A stretch of DNA of 64,000 nt, taken from positions 180,266-244,265 of the forward strand of contig NZ_JYLB01000011.1 in assembly GCF_001042905.1 (NCBI RefSeq), written 5' to 3'. Below, piece after piece: positions 1 through 8,326 of this stretch. The notes under the pieces are model-generated. The model searched no databases, was not told where the DNA came from, and saw nothing but the letters and a program-made list of their open reading frames with translations. Each line of letters begins with the position of its first letter. Within the stretch, counting starts at the first letter, position 1. The position numbers and the translations under genes are program-made. The stretch comes from Pseudomonas lini (GTDB taxonomy: Bacteria > Pseudomonadota > Gammaproteobacteria > Pseudomonadales > Pseudomonadaceae).

Positions 1-96
1 GAATGGCGTCGGGATTCGCGTATTGAGTTGATTTTCAGTGAGGCGCAGGCGGTTGAGTCGCTGCAAAGAGATCTGGCCGACTGCCGGTCGGGTTGA
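1..96 (+). CDS. C-terminal end of an unidentified protein (partial)
   Basis: The first 93 bases are open in frame 1 and end in TGA at 94-96, giving 31 residues that start EWRRDSRIEL and end RDLADCRSG. The stretch reads like the charged, helical C-terminus of a real protein and is followed at once by an intergenic repeat, as expected at a gene end. The 5' part lies outside the window and I do not recognise the family. A chance open stretch of this length is possible. Confidence 0.4.
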   Translation, partial: EWRRDSRIELIFSEAQAVESLQRDLADCRSG

Positions 97-97
97 A

Positions 98-183
98 GAT
101 CAAAAGATCGCAGCCTTCGGCAGCTCCTACAGGGTGTACGCAAAACTCAATGTAGGAGCTGCCGCAGGCTGCGATCTTTTGAT
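98..183. repeat. Intergenic inverted repeat, family A (GATCGCAGCC type)
   Basis: Two near-complementary arms (GATCAAAAGATCGCAGCC... and ...GGCTGCGATCTTTTGAT) flank a short unique centre. The same arms recur at about 18980, 36549 and 42215. This is a REP-doublet/REPIN-like structure. It sits between the 3' end of the first gene and the 3' end of the DUF3301 gene, so it could also act as a bidirectional transcript end. Confidence 0.85.
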
Positions 184-597
184 TTATGGACGCCACTTCG
201 TGTGTTCTTGCCGCCACTGACTCAGTTCAATCACCTCAGCTCTGGGCTTCGCGATATCGACCACCGGCGGAGTATCGTCGAACGGCATCGGGTAGGGCGC
301 GAGCTCGATCTGTGCGCTATGGGCGCCGAACTGGATGATGGTGCCGGTGTGGCGGGTTTCGCCGGTCACGGTGAATTCGAAGTTATACACACGGGCCAGG
401 CGCCGACGGCCATTGGCGTCTTTAATGAAAGCGATCTTCTTCAAGGCTACGTTGCCGTCCAGCAGCTCGATCCGCAGCTTGGTGCAATGCTGCATGACCC
501 GCTCCAGCGCGCGTTCGCGCAAGCCGTGGTTGTGCCACAACCACGCACCACCAGTGGCGAGCAGCATCAGCACGAGGATATTTCCGAGGGTCAGCAT
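184..597 (-). CDS. DUF3301 domain-containing protein
   Basis: 137 residues. The N-terminus (MLTLGNILVLMLLATGGAWL) is one membrane-anchor helix, followed by a soluble domain with the pattern of DUF3301 (HGLRERAL, CTKLRIELLDGNVALKKIAF and RRRLARVYNFEFT segments). The function of this family is not known. I chose the ATG at 597 over the TTG one codon upstream because GGAG lies about 10 bases before it. It is divergent from pdxY with about 120 bp between. Confidence 0.8.
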   Translation of the reverse strand: MLTLGNILVLMLLATGGAWLWHNHGLRERALERVMQHCTKLRIELLDGNVALKKIAFIKDANGRRRLARVYNFEFTVTGETRHTGTIIQFGAHSAQIELAPYPMPFDDTPPVVDIAKPRAEVIELSQWRQEHTKWRP

Positions 598-717
598 CAA
601 CAGGGTGCTCCAACAAGATAGTGCCAGCTTAACTGCGTCGCCGGTCTGTCGTACAGGCTGCGTTTAGTCGCATACTGCGCGGCTCGAATTTCAATCGTTT
701 GACGGAAAACTCACCGC

Positions 718-1590
718 ATGAAACGTACGCCCCATGTGCTCGCCATCCAGTCCCACGTGGTGTTCGGCCACGCAGGCAACAGCGCCGCGGTTTTCCCGAT
801 GCAGCGGATCGGGGTGAACGTCTGGCCGCTCAATACCGTGCAGTTCTCCAACCACACGCAATATGGCCAGTGGGCCGGAGAAGTGCTGGCCCCGCATCAG
901 ATTCCGGAATTGGTGGAAGGCATCGCGGCGATCGGTGAGCTGGGCAATTGCGATGCTGTGTTGTCCGGCTATCTCGGCAGCGCGGCCCAGGGCCGGGCGA
1001 TTCTCGCGGGCGTGGAACGAATCAAATCGATCAATCCCAAAGCGCTATACCTCTGCGACCCGGTGATGGGCCATCCGGAGAAGGGCTGCACCGTTCCAGC
1101 CGAGGTCAGCGATTTTCTGCTGGAAGAGGCGGCTGCGGTGGCCGACTTCATGTGCCCGAACCAGTTGGAGCTGAACAGCTTCTCGGGGCGCAAGGCGCAG
1201 TCTTTGTTCGATTGCCTGGCCATGGCGCGCGCGCTGCTGGCGCGTGGTCCAAAGGCGGTGCTGGTCAAGCATCTGGACTATCCCGGCAAACTGGCGGAGG
1301 GCTTCGAGATGTTGCTGGTGACCGCCGAAGGCAGCTGGCACCTGCGTCGGCCGCTGCTGGCGTTTCCGCGTCAGCCGGTCGGCGTTGGTGACCTGACTGC
1401 AGGGCTGTTTCTGACGCGCGTGCTGCTGGGTGACAATCTGGTGAGCGCCTTCGAATTCACCGCGGCGGCGGTGCATGAAGTGCTGCTGGAAACCCAGGCT
1501 TGTGCCAGCTATGAGCTGGAACTGGTGCGGGCGCAGGACCGGATCGCCCATCCGCGGGTGCGGTTCGAGGCAACAGCGATTAGCCTTTAA
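718..1590 (+). CDS. pdxY: Pyridoxal kinase PdxY
   Basis: 290 residues, the usual length for PdxY. It phosphorylates pyridoxal to pyridoxal 5'-phosphate in the B6 salvage pathway in the cytoplasm. The N-terminus (HVLAIQSHVVFGHAGNSAA) has the substrate-binding S-x-x-V-x-G-x-x-GN pattern of ribokinase-fold pyridoxal kinases. The C-terminal region GVGDLTAGLFL (around residue 223) holds the anion-hole GxGD motif, whose Asp is the expected catalytic base. The ATG at 718 follows GACGGAAAAC. It is a single gene flanked by a divergent DUF3301 gene and an intergenic repeat. Confidence 0.95.
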   Translation: MKRTPHVLAIQSHVVFGHAGNSAAVFPMQRIGVNVWPLNTVQFSNHTQYGQWAGEVLAPHQIPELVEGIAAIGELGNCDAVLSGYLGSAAQGRAILAGVERIKSINPKALYLCDPVMGHPEKGCTVPAEVSDFLLEEAAAVADFMCPNQLELNSFSGRKAQSLFDCLAMARALLARGPKAVLVKHLDYPGKLAEGFEMLLVTAEGSWHLRRPLLAFPRQPVGVGDLTAGLFLTRVLLGDNLVSAFEFTAAAVHEVLLETQACASYELELVRAQDRIAHPRVRFEATAISL

Positions 1591-1593
1591 AAG

Positions 1594-1685
1594 CTTCGCG
1601 GGCAAGCCTCGCTCCTACAGGTTCGGGTTGATCACACAATATGTGTGCGACTCGAACCTGTAGGAGCGAGGCTTGCCCGCGAAAG
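1594..1685. repeat. Intergenic inverted repeat, family B (REPIN-like)
   Basis: Arms CTTCGCGGGCAAGCCTCGCT and its complement face each other around an inner palindromic GTTCG/CGAAC section. It begins just after the pdxY stop and ends before the converging thioesterase gene, so it may also serve as a bidirectional end of transcripts. Family B is the commonest repeat in the window. Confidence 0.9.
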
Positions 1686-1705
1686 CAATCTAAAGACCGA
1701 ACACC

Positions 1706-2188
1706 TCAGGCGTCGCCCTTGATGTCCTGATAACGCTTTTCCAGTTCCTGGCGAATCTGCCGACGCTGCTGCGCCTGCATGTACCGACGCTTGTCTTCAC
1801 TGTTCTGCGGTTGCAGCGGCGGGACTGCAGCCGGTTTGCGCTGGTCATCCACCGCGACCATGGTGAAGAAGCAGCTGTTGGTGTGGCGCACCGAGCGCTC
1901 GCGGATGTTCTCGGTCACGACCTTGATGCCCACCTCCATCGAGGTGTTGCCGGTGTAGTTGACCGAGGCCAGAAAGGTCACCAGTTCACCGACGTGAATC
2001 GGTTCGCGGAAGATCACCTGATCCACCGACAGGGTCACCACATAGCGGCCGGCATAGCGGCTGGCGCAGGCGTAGGCCACTTCATCGAGGTATTTGAGCA
2101 GGGTGCCGCCGTGGACATTGCCAGAGAAGTTGGCCATGTCGGGGGTCATCAATACCGTCATCGACAGCTGGGCGTTTCCGGGTTCCAT
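1706..2188 (-). CDS. Acyl-CoA thioesterase, hotdog fold (YciA-like)
   Basis: 160 residues. The region TPDMANFSGNVHGGTLLKYLDEVAY (residues about 15-40) carries the HGG and downstream acidic residue of the hotdog acyl-CoA thioesterase family. These enzymes hydrolyse acyl-CoA to free acid and CoA in the cytoplasm. The C-terminal 40 residues are very charged (KRRYMQAQQRRQIRQELEKRYQ) and probably helical, as in long-tailed bacterial members. Substrate chain length cannot be told from sequence. A second, shorter hotdog enzyme is at 43275. Confidence 0.9.
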   Translation of the reverse strand: MEPGNAQLSMTVLMTPDMANFSGNVHGGTLLKYLDEVAYACASRYAGRYVVTLSVDQVIFREPIHVGELVTFLASVNYTGNTSMEVGIKVVTENIRERSVRHTNSCFFTMVAVDDQRKPAAVPPLQPQNSEDKRRYMQAQQRRQIRQELEKRYQDIKGDA

Positions 2189-2385
2189 AACGTACTCACG
2201 GGTTCAAGGCAGAGTTTCGGGGTTGCACCTCTGTGGGTGCTTGGTTTTTCAAACCATCAGTTATCGGGACGCCGGGCGGGGGGGCGCCGTCACGCCCGAA
2301 TCGACTGTTTCCATATATTGCACCGTCTTCCCGCCGGAAGTCGCGATGTTACCCTTCAAAAGCCCACCCCAAGGAGCCACACGCC

Positions 2386-4149
2386 ATGCACGCCATCAGT
2401 TTCATTCAGGATCTGGCAGTGATCATGTTGATCGCGGGTGTGGTGACCGTGCTCTTTCATCGTCTCAAGCAACCGGTGGTACTCGGTTATATCGTCGCCG
2501 GCTTCATCATCGGCCCGCACACGCCGCCGTTCAGCCTGATCCATGACGAAGCAACCATCAAGACCCTCGCCGAACTCGGGGTGATTTTCCTGATGTTCTG
2601 CCTGGGTCTGGAGTTCAGCCTGCGCAAGCTGTTCAAGGTCGGCGCCACGGCGTTTATAGCTGCCTTCCTGGAAATCGTCCTGATGATCTGGATCGGCTAT
2701 GAAATCGGCCGCTGGTTCGACTGGAATACCATGGACTCGCTGTTCCTCGGCGCGATCCTGGCGATTTCCTCGACCACCATCATCGTCAAGGCGCTCAACG
2801 ACCTGAAGATGAAGAACGAGCGTTTTGCGCAGTTGATCTTCGGCGTGTTGATCGTCGAAGACATCCTCGGCATCGGCATCATCGCGTTGCTGTCGAGCAT
2901 CGCGGTCAGCGGCACCGTCAGTTCCGGTGAAGTGTTTTCCACGGTCGGCAAGCTTTCACTGTTCATGATTGTCGCGCTGGTTATTGGCATTCTGCTGGTG
3001 CCCCGACTGCTGGCCTATGTGGCCAAATTCGACAGCAACGAGATGCTGCTGATCACCGTGCTGGGCCTGTGTTTCGGCTTCTGCCTGCTGGTGGTCAAGC
3101 TTGAATACAGCATGGTCCTCGGCGCGTTCCTGATCGGCGCGATCATGGCTGAATCGCGGCAACTGCTGAAGATCGAGCAGTTGATCGAGCCGGTTCGCGA
3201 CCTGTTCAGTGCGATTTTCTTCGTCGCTATCGGCCTGATGCTCGACCCGATGATCCTGCTGCAATATGCCTGGCCGATCGCGGTGATCACCGTGGCCGTG
3301 GTGTTGGGCAAGATGCTGTCCTGCGGCCTCGGCGCTTTTATCGCCGGCAATGACGGACGCACCTCACTGCGTGTGGGGATGGGGCTGTCACAGATTGGCG
3401 AATTCTCTTTCATCATCGCGGCGCTGGGCATGACGCTGCAGGTCACCAGTAACTTTCTCTACCCGGTGGCGGTGGCCGTCTCGGTGATCACCACGCTGTT
3501 GACGCCGTATCTGATTCGCGCGGCTGATCCGCTGTCGATCAAGCTTGCAGCGGTGATGCCGCAGCGTCTGGGCCGTGTGCTGGGGATGTATGGCGAATGG
3601 CTGCGCAGCATTCAGCCTCAGGGCGAGGGCGCACTGTTGGCGTCGATGATTCGGCGGATTCTGTTGCAGGTAGGGGTCAATCTGGCGTTGGTGATTGCGA
3701 TCTTTCTCTCGGGCGCGTTCTTCGCCGAGCGCATGTCCGTTTACCTGCAAGCCTGGGTCAGCGATCCGAGCTGGCAGAAAGCGTTGATCTGGGGCGGGGC
3801 GTTGCTGCTGTCGCTGCCGTTCCTGATCGCCGCCTATCGCAAGCTCAAGGCGCTGTCGATGCTGCTGGCAGAGATGGGAGTGAAGCCGGAAATGGCCGGC
3901 CGGCACACACAGCGAGTGCGTCGGGTGATCGCCGAAGTGATCCCGATACTCTCGCTGTTAGTGATTTTCCTGCTGCTGGCAGCCTTGTCGGCCAGTATTC
4001 TGCCGACCAACAAGTTGCTGGTGCTGATCGTCATAGTCGCGGCCGCGGTGGCGGCGCTGCTCTGGCGCTGGTTCATTCGCGTGCATACGCGGATGCAGGT
4101 GGCCTTGCTGGAAACGCTGGACAATCACAAGGAATCGTCCGGGCATTGA
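2386..4149 (+). CDS. Monovalent cation:proton antiporter (CPA2/KefB-like), no TrkA-N domain
   Basis: 587 residues from the ATG at 2386, preceded by AAGGAG with about 9 bases of spacing. The upstream in-frame extension to 2233 has no such site and lacks the hydrophobic start. The first 400 residues are about twelve membrane helices of the Na+/H+ exchanger type, with the motif FCLGLEFSLRKL and the segment AISSTTIIVKAL. After a soluble patch near residue 400, three to four further hydrophobic stretches follow. There is no nucleotide-binding RCK/TrkA-N domain, unlike KefB or KefC. It probably exchanges K+ or Na+ for H+ at the inner membrane; the ion is an inference. Confidence 0.88.
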   Translation: MHAISFIQDLAVIMLIAGVVTVLFHRLKQPVVLGYIVAGFIIGPHTPPFSLIHDEATIKTLAELGVIFLMFCLGLEFSLRKLFKVGATAFIAAFLEIVLMIWIGYEIGRWFDWNTMDSLFLGAILAISSTTIIVKALNDLKMKNERFAQLIFGVLIVEDILGIGIIALLSSIAVSGTVSSGEVFSTVGKLSLFMIVALVIGILLVPRLLAYVAKFDSNEMLLITVLGLCFGFCLLVVKLEYSMVLGAFLIGAIMAESRQLLKIEQLIEPVRDLFSAIFFVAIGLMLDPMILLQYAWPIAVITVAVVLGKMLSCGLGAFIAGNDGRTSLRVGMGLSQIGEFSFIIAALGMTLQVTSNFLYPVAVAVSVITTLLTPYLIRAADPLSIKLAAVMPQRLGRVLGMYGEWLRSIQPQGEGALLASMIRRILLQVGVNLALVIAIFLSGAFFAERMSVYLQAWVSDPSWQKALIWGGALLLSLPFLIAAYRKLKALSMLLAEMGVKPEMAGRHTQRVRRVIAEVIPILSLLVIFLLLAALSASILPTNKLLVLIVIVAAAVAALLWRWFIRVHTRMQVALLETLDNHKESSGH

Positions 4150-4171
4150 CCACGCGATGCATCAGGGCGGA

Positions 4172-4579
4172 TCAGCTTTCCAGCCAGACGTCCCGCGCCC
4201 AGTGCCATACCGATTCCCAGGTTTCTTCGGCGATCAGCTCTTCTTCGGCCAGCCACAGCACCACGGTGCCGTCTTCTTCGACCAGGTAGTAATTGTCACC
4301 ATCCTGGCAGATCGGAATCATGCTGCGATCGACGCCAGCGTCCCAGGCGTTGGCGGCAACGTCCGGCAGGTAGGTGTGGGACTGCGGATCGGTGACGGTC
4401 ACCGGCTCCAGGCTGCCGTAGACCACATCGCTGACGGTCAGCAAAAATTCTCTGAAGACGAACGGGATGTCGATGAACAGTTGCTCTTCGATTTCCACAA
4501 TCTGATCTTCGTCAGGCAATTCCAAGGGGACCGGTACCGGTTCGTTGGCTTCACGCAGTTGTTCGATGATTTCTTCCAC
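4172..4579 (-). CDS. SMI1/KNR4 family protein
   Basis: 135 acidic residues. The segment EIEEQLFIDIPFVFREFLLTVSDVVYGSLEPVTVTDP matches the SMI1/KNR4 (SUKH) fold: a helix, then the P-x-x-F/Y-R-x-F-L motif, then a strand pair. SUKH proteins are often immunity proteins of polymorphic toxins, but no toxin gene is adjacent, so this is an orphan or housekeeping member found alone in many pseudomonads. It converges with the antiporter gene with 22 bp between. Confidence 0.8.
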   Translation of the reverse strand: MEEIIEQLREANEPVPVPLELPDEDQIVEIEEQLFIDIPFVFREFLLTVSDVVYGSLEPVTVTDPQSHTYLPDVAANAWDAGVDRSMIPICQDGDNYYLVEEDGTVVLWLAEEELIAEETWESVWHWARDVWLES

Positions 4580-4661
4580 GTCCGGGATCCTCTTGCTTGA
4601 TGGCGCGGTTTAGTTGGGGCGGTTTATACAGTAGCTCGCTATAGATGCAACCGCGAAATAG

Positions 4662-4687
4662 AAAACCCCGGCCGAGGCCGGGGTTTT
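4662..4687 (-). terminator. Intrinsic terminator after the Tim44-domain gene
   Basis: AAAACCCCGGCC-GA-GGCCGGGGTTTT is a perfect palindrome with a T tract on the minus strand, 29 bases beyond the stop codon at 4716. It is symmetrical enough to act in both directions. Confidence 0.9.
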
Positions 4688-4715
4688 ATTACAACAGGTG
4701 AAGCGCGGGAAGTGA

Positions 4716-5591
4716 TCAGCCGTTCTGGCGGATACCGGCCACCAGCCAAGGCTGGTTTTCGCCCTGTGGACGTTCCATGTTCCAGCTTTCGCTGAACACT
4801 TCGCCCTGGTCGAAACGCGAGGACTTCGACACGCCGCTGAAGGTCAGGGTGGCGATGGTCTTGTCCGCACGGTCATCAACGCCGTCCAGTTGTACCTGGA
4901 GGTTATCGATGTAGGTCGACTGGAAGCCGTCGCCCAGGTCGGCACGTTCGCGCTTGAGGAACTCCAGCAGTTGTGGAGTCACGAACTCGGCGATCTTGTC
5001 CATTTCGTTGGCGTCCCAATGCTGCTGCAGGGACTGGAAGTGGTTGCGGGCCGCTTCAATGAAGTTGTTTTCATTGAACCAGGCTGGCGCGTTGATCACC
5101 GGACGAGCGGCAGCAGGTGCGGCCGAGCCGCCAAAGATCGAACCCATGGCTGTTGGTTTCTGTTCGAACACTTCACGCTGCATCGGCGCGCCGGCTGGAG
5201 CCATGTGCTCCTGCTGCTTGCGACGACGAGCGGCGATGAAACGGAAGACCAGGAAGGCGATGACCGCCATGATCAGGATGTCGAAGATCTGCATGCCCTG
5301 GAAGCCGTCGCCCATGAACATGGAAGCCAGCAGGCCACCGGCAGCGATACCGGCCAGAGGGCCGAGCCAGCGCGAAGCACCGCTGGCCTTGGTAGCGGCG
5401 CCAGCAGCACCGGCCGCACCCGCAGTGGCAGCAGCGCCGCCTGCAGCAGAAGAAGGAGCCATTTGGCTGGTCTGGTGAGTCGGCGCAGCGCCGGAGCTCT
5501 TGCCGCCACCAAAGCGCTTGGCGGCATTGGCGTCGAGGCTCATCGTCAGGCCAATGCACAACGCCATGGCGATGCTAAGAAAACGTTTCAT
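4716..5591 (-). CDS. Tim44 domain-containing (TIM44-like) protein
   Basis: 291 residues from MKRFLSIAMA, which gives a clean signal peptide ending near DANAA. The ATG five codons upstream has no ribosome site. A low-complexity Gly/Ala/Ser stretch (residues about 35-75) leads to a hydrophobic segment GPLAGIAAGGLLASMFMGDG and a membrane helix IFDILIMAVIAFLVFRFIAARRR. The C-terminal 130 residues have the Tim44-like/Tim21 fold pattern (FNENNFIEAARNHFQSLQQHWDANEMDKIAEFVTPQLLEFL). It is probably an inner-membrane protein exposing the Tim44 domain; bacterial function is not established. Confidence 0.85.
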   Translation of the reverse strand: MKRFLSIAMALCIGLTMSLDANAAKRFGGGKSSGAAPTHQTSQMAPSSAAGGAAATAGAAGAAGAATKASGASRWLGPLAGIAAGGLLASMFMGDGFQGMQIFDILIMAVIAFLVFRFIAARRRKQQEHMAPAGAPMQREVFEQKPTAMGSIFGGSAAPAAARPVINAPAWFNENNFIEAARNHFQSLQQHWDANEMDKIAEFVTPQLLEFLKRERADLGDGFQSTYIDNLQVQLDGVDDRADKTIATLTFSGVSKSSRFDQGEVFSESWNMERPQGENQPWLVAGIRQNG

Positions 5592-5779
5592 AAAGGGAAT
5601 TCCCATTTGTGGAAGGCACGCGCGCCATGTTGCACAGCTGAAGTGTTACTGGCTAGCGGCAGAGTGTTTCGGGCTTTTGCCTGACAGGTTGTGTTCAGCT
5701 TCAGTCAGCGCAATAAGGCCTGTTAACTTTGGTCTGTAGGAGGAGTGGATAAGTTCTGTAGGACTCAGGGCATCAACAT

Positions 5780-5865
5780 GTGGGAGCGGGCTTGCTCGCG
5801 AAGAACGATGACGCGGTGCCTCTGATACACCGCGGTGCTGCCTTCGCGAGCAAGCCCGCTCCCAC
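5780..5865. repeat. Intergenic inverted repeat, family B (REPIN-like)
   Basis: Arms GTGGGAGCGGGCTTGCTCGC and the exact complement at the far end, around a centre containing an internal CACCGCG match. It lies 20 bp beyond the uvrD stop codon and may protect or end that transcript. Confidence 0.9.
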
Positions 5866-5884
5866 AAAAAGCTCTCGGTTGTCT

Positions 5885-8068
5885 TTATACCGCTTCCAGC
5901 TTGGCGTAACCCAGCATCAACCACTTGCTGCCTTCGCTGAAGTTCACCTGCACCCGCGCCTGAGCACCGGCGCCTTCGAAATTCAGGATCACACCATCGC
6001 CGAACACCGAGTGCCGCACAGTCTGGCCAAGGCTGAACCCGGTGTCCGGGATCTCGCTGCCGCCGAACAGGCTGCTGGAGCTCTGCTGCTGGCCACCGCC
6101 GAACGGACGGCTGACGCTGTTGGACAGCCGCACTTCCTGGATCAGGCCTTTCGGCACTTCACGTACGAAACGCGACACCTTGTTGTAGGTCTCGCTGCCG
6201 TACAGGCGTCGGGTTTCAGCATAAGTCAGTACCAGATTTTGCATCGCCCGGGTGATTCCGACGTAGGCCAGGCGGCGTTCCTCTTCAAGACGGCCGGGTT
6301 CTTCCAGGCTCATCTTGTGCGGAAACAGGCCTTCTTCCATGCCCACCAGGAACACGTAAGGGAATTCCAGGCCCTTGGCACTGTGCAGGGTCATCAACTG
6401 AATGCTGTCTTCGTGTTCGTCGGCCTGGGTGTCTCCGGCCTCCAGCGAGGCGTGACCGAGGAACGCTGACAGGGGCGACTGCTCTTCATCCTCTTCCGGG
6501 TTTTCGAAGTTGCGCGCGGCGCTGACCAGTTCCTCAAGGTTTTCTACCCGGGCCTGGCCTTTCTCGCCTTTTTCCGCCTGATGGTAGGCAATCAGCCCCG
6601 ATTGCTCGATCACGGTTTGGGTCATCAAATGCAGCGGCATTTCCAGGCACTTGGCGGCGAGGTTCTCGATCAGCTCCATAAATGCCCCAAGAGCACCGGC
6701 CGCGCGACCGGTCAGGCCTTTGTTGGCCACCAGCTGACGCATGGCTTCCCACATTGACACATGGCTGTGGCGCGCATGATCGCGGATCGCTTCGACGGTT
6801 TTTTCGCCGATGCCACGGGCCGGAACGTTGATCACCCGCTCCAGGGCCGCATCGTTGCCACGGCCTTCCAGCAAACGCAGGTACGCCATGGCGTTCTTGA
6901 TTTCTGCCCGTTCGAAGAAGCGCTGACCGCCATAAATGCGATACGGAATACGCTCACGCAGCAAGGCTTCTTCCAAAACGCGCGATTGGGCGTTGGAGCG
7001 GTACAAAATCGCGATATCGCTACGAGCCAAGCCGGTTTTCAGCGCGCTTTCAATGGTTTCAACCACGTAGCGTGCTTCATCGTGCTCGTTGAAGGCAGCG
7101 TACAGGTTGATCGCTTCGCCTTCGCCGCCATCGGTCCACAACTCTTTGCCCATGCGCCCGGTATTGTTGGCGATCAAGGCGTTGGCGGCTTTGAGAATTC
7201 CGGCCGTGGAGCGGTAGTTTTGCTCCAGACGAATAATCTGGGCATCCGGGAAGTCGTCGGAATACTGATAAATATTCTCGATTTTCGCGCCACGCCAGCC
7301 ATAGATCGACTGATCGTCGTCGCCGACCACCATCAGGCTGTCGCCACCCTTGGCCAGCAGACGCAACCAGGCGTACTGCACGGCGTTGGTGTCCTGGAAC
7401 TCGTCCACCAGAATGTGTCGGAAGCGCTTCTGATAATGGGCGAGCAGGCCCGGGTTATCGCGCCACAGATCGAGGGCGCGCAGCAGCAGTTCAGAGAAGT
7501 CGATGACGCCGGCGCGCAGGCAAGCAGCTTCATAGGCTTCATAAATGCTGCGCATGGTTGCCAGGAACAGATCGCCGCTGGCTTGAATATGTTGCGGACG
7601 CAGACCTTCGTCTTTCTGCCCGTTGATGAACCACTGGGCCTGTCGGACCGGCCAGCGTTGCTCGTCCAGGCCCAACTCGCGGATCACCCGCTTGACCAAC
7701 CGTTGCTGGTCGTCACTGTCGAGAATCTGGAAGGTCTGGCTCAGGCCGGCTTCCTGCCAGTGCGCCCGCAGCAAGCGGTGCGCCAAGCCGTGGAAGGTGC
7801 CGACCCACATGCCGGCCGGGTTGATACCCATCAGCTGCTCGATGCGATGACGCATCTCGGCAGCGGCCTTGTTGGTGAAGGTCACCGACAGAATGGAGTG
7901 GGGCGAGGCGTTTTCGACCTGGATCAACCAGGCGATACGGTGCACCAGCACTCGGGTTTTACCGGAACCAGCACCGGCCAGGACCAACTGACGACCCACG
8001 GAGGCAGCTACGGCCTGACGTTGGGCATCGTTGAGGGAGTTCAGCAGAAGGGAGAGATCATCGCGCAT
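5885..8068 (-). CDS. uvrD: DNA helicase II UvrD
   Basis: 727 residues, normal for UvrD. Superfamily 1 helicase that removes UvrC and the cut oligonucleotide in nucleotide excision repair and unwinds nicked strands in mismatch repair. Visible motifs in order: Q motif LNDAQRQAV, Walker A AGAGSGKT (residue about 33), Ia SVTFTNKAA, Walker B DEFQDTN (about 220), III GDDDQSIYGWRGA, IV EQNYRS, V LMTLHSAKGLEFP, VI AYVGITRAM. The C-terminal end has the conserved VFGDGVILNFEG strand. The start ATG at 8068 gives the standard MRDDLSLLLNSLND. I saw no clear LexA box in the 250 bp upstream. Confidence 0.98.
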   Translation of the reverse strand: MRDDLSLLLNSLNDAQRQAVAASVGRQLVLAGAGSGKTRVLVHRIAWLIQVENASPHSILSVTFTNKAAAEMRHRIEQLMGINPAGMWVGTFHGLAHRLLRAHWQEAGLSQTFQILDSDDQQRLVKRVIRELGLDEQRWPVRQAQWFINGQKDEGLRPQHIQASGDLFLATMRSIYEAYEAACLRAGVIDFSELLLRALDLWRDNPGLLAHYQKRFRHILVDEFQDTNAVQYAWLRLLAKGGDSLMVVGDDDQSIYGWRGAKIENIYQYSDDFPDAQIIRLEQNYRSTAGILKAANALIANNTGRMGKELWTDGGEGEAINLYAAFNEHDEARYVVETIESALKTGLARSDIAILYRSNAQSRVLEEALLRERIPYRIYGGQRFFERAEIKNAMAYLRLLEGRGNDAALERVINVPARGIGEKTVEAIRDHARHSHVSMWEAMRQLVANKGLTGRAAGALGAFMELIENLAAKCLEMPLHLMTQTVIEQSGLIAYHQAEKGEKGQARVENLEELVSAARNFENPEEDEEQSPLSAFLGHASLEAGDTQADEHEDSIQLMTLHSAKGLEFPYVFLVGMEEGLFPHKMSLEEPGRLEEERRLAYVGITRAMQNLVLTYAETRRLYGSETYNKVSRFVREVPKGLIQEVRLSNSVSRPFGGGQQQSSSSLFGGSEIPDTGFSLGQTVRHSVFGDGVILNFEGAGAQARVQVNFSEGSKWLMLGYAKLEAV

Positions 8069-8326
8069 CGGGGCATTCTAGGGTGCGCCGTCACACCGGG
8101 CAAACCGAGCTTTGCATTAGCCGATGAAAGAAGCACCGATGACGACCGGTCGGTCACCGGCTGCAAGCATTGGCGGAGCTCGTCTGGCTGCTTTTTTACC
8201 AAGGCGGGCGGCCCAAACTTTCGTCTATTTTATGACCTTGGGCTGTTTGGTCCGGGCATTTGCTTGTGTATGCTCCGTTCACAATTCGGGCTCGCATGCT
8301 CACTAATAAGAACAAGAACATTGCCT

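Noticed and set aside
6761..8326. Long in-frame extension upstream of the GGDEF/EAL gene
   Set aside because: It runs opposite uvrD, has no ribosome site and gives a sequence with no recognisable fold. The membrane domain starts after 8327. Open antisense frames are common in GC-rich genes.
8069..8326. LexA box for uvrD
   Set aside because: No CTGT-N8-ACAG pattern could be found in the region upstream of the start codon.
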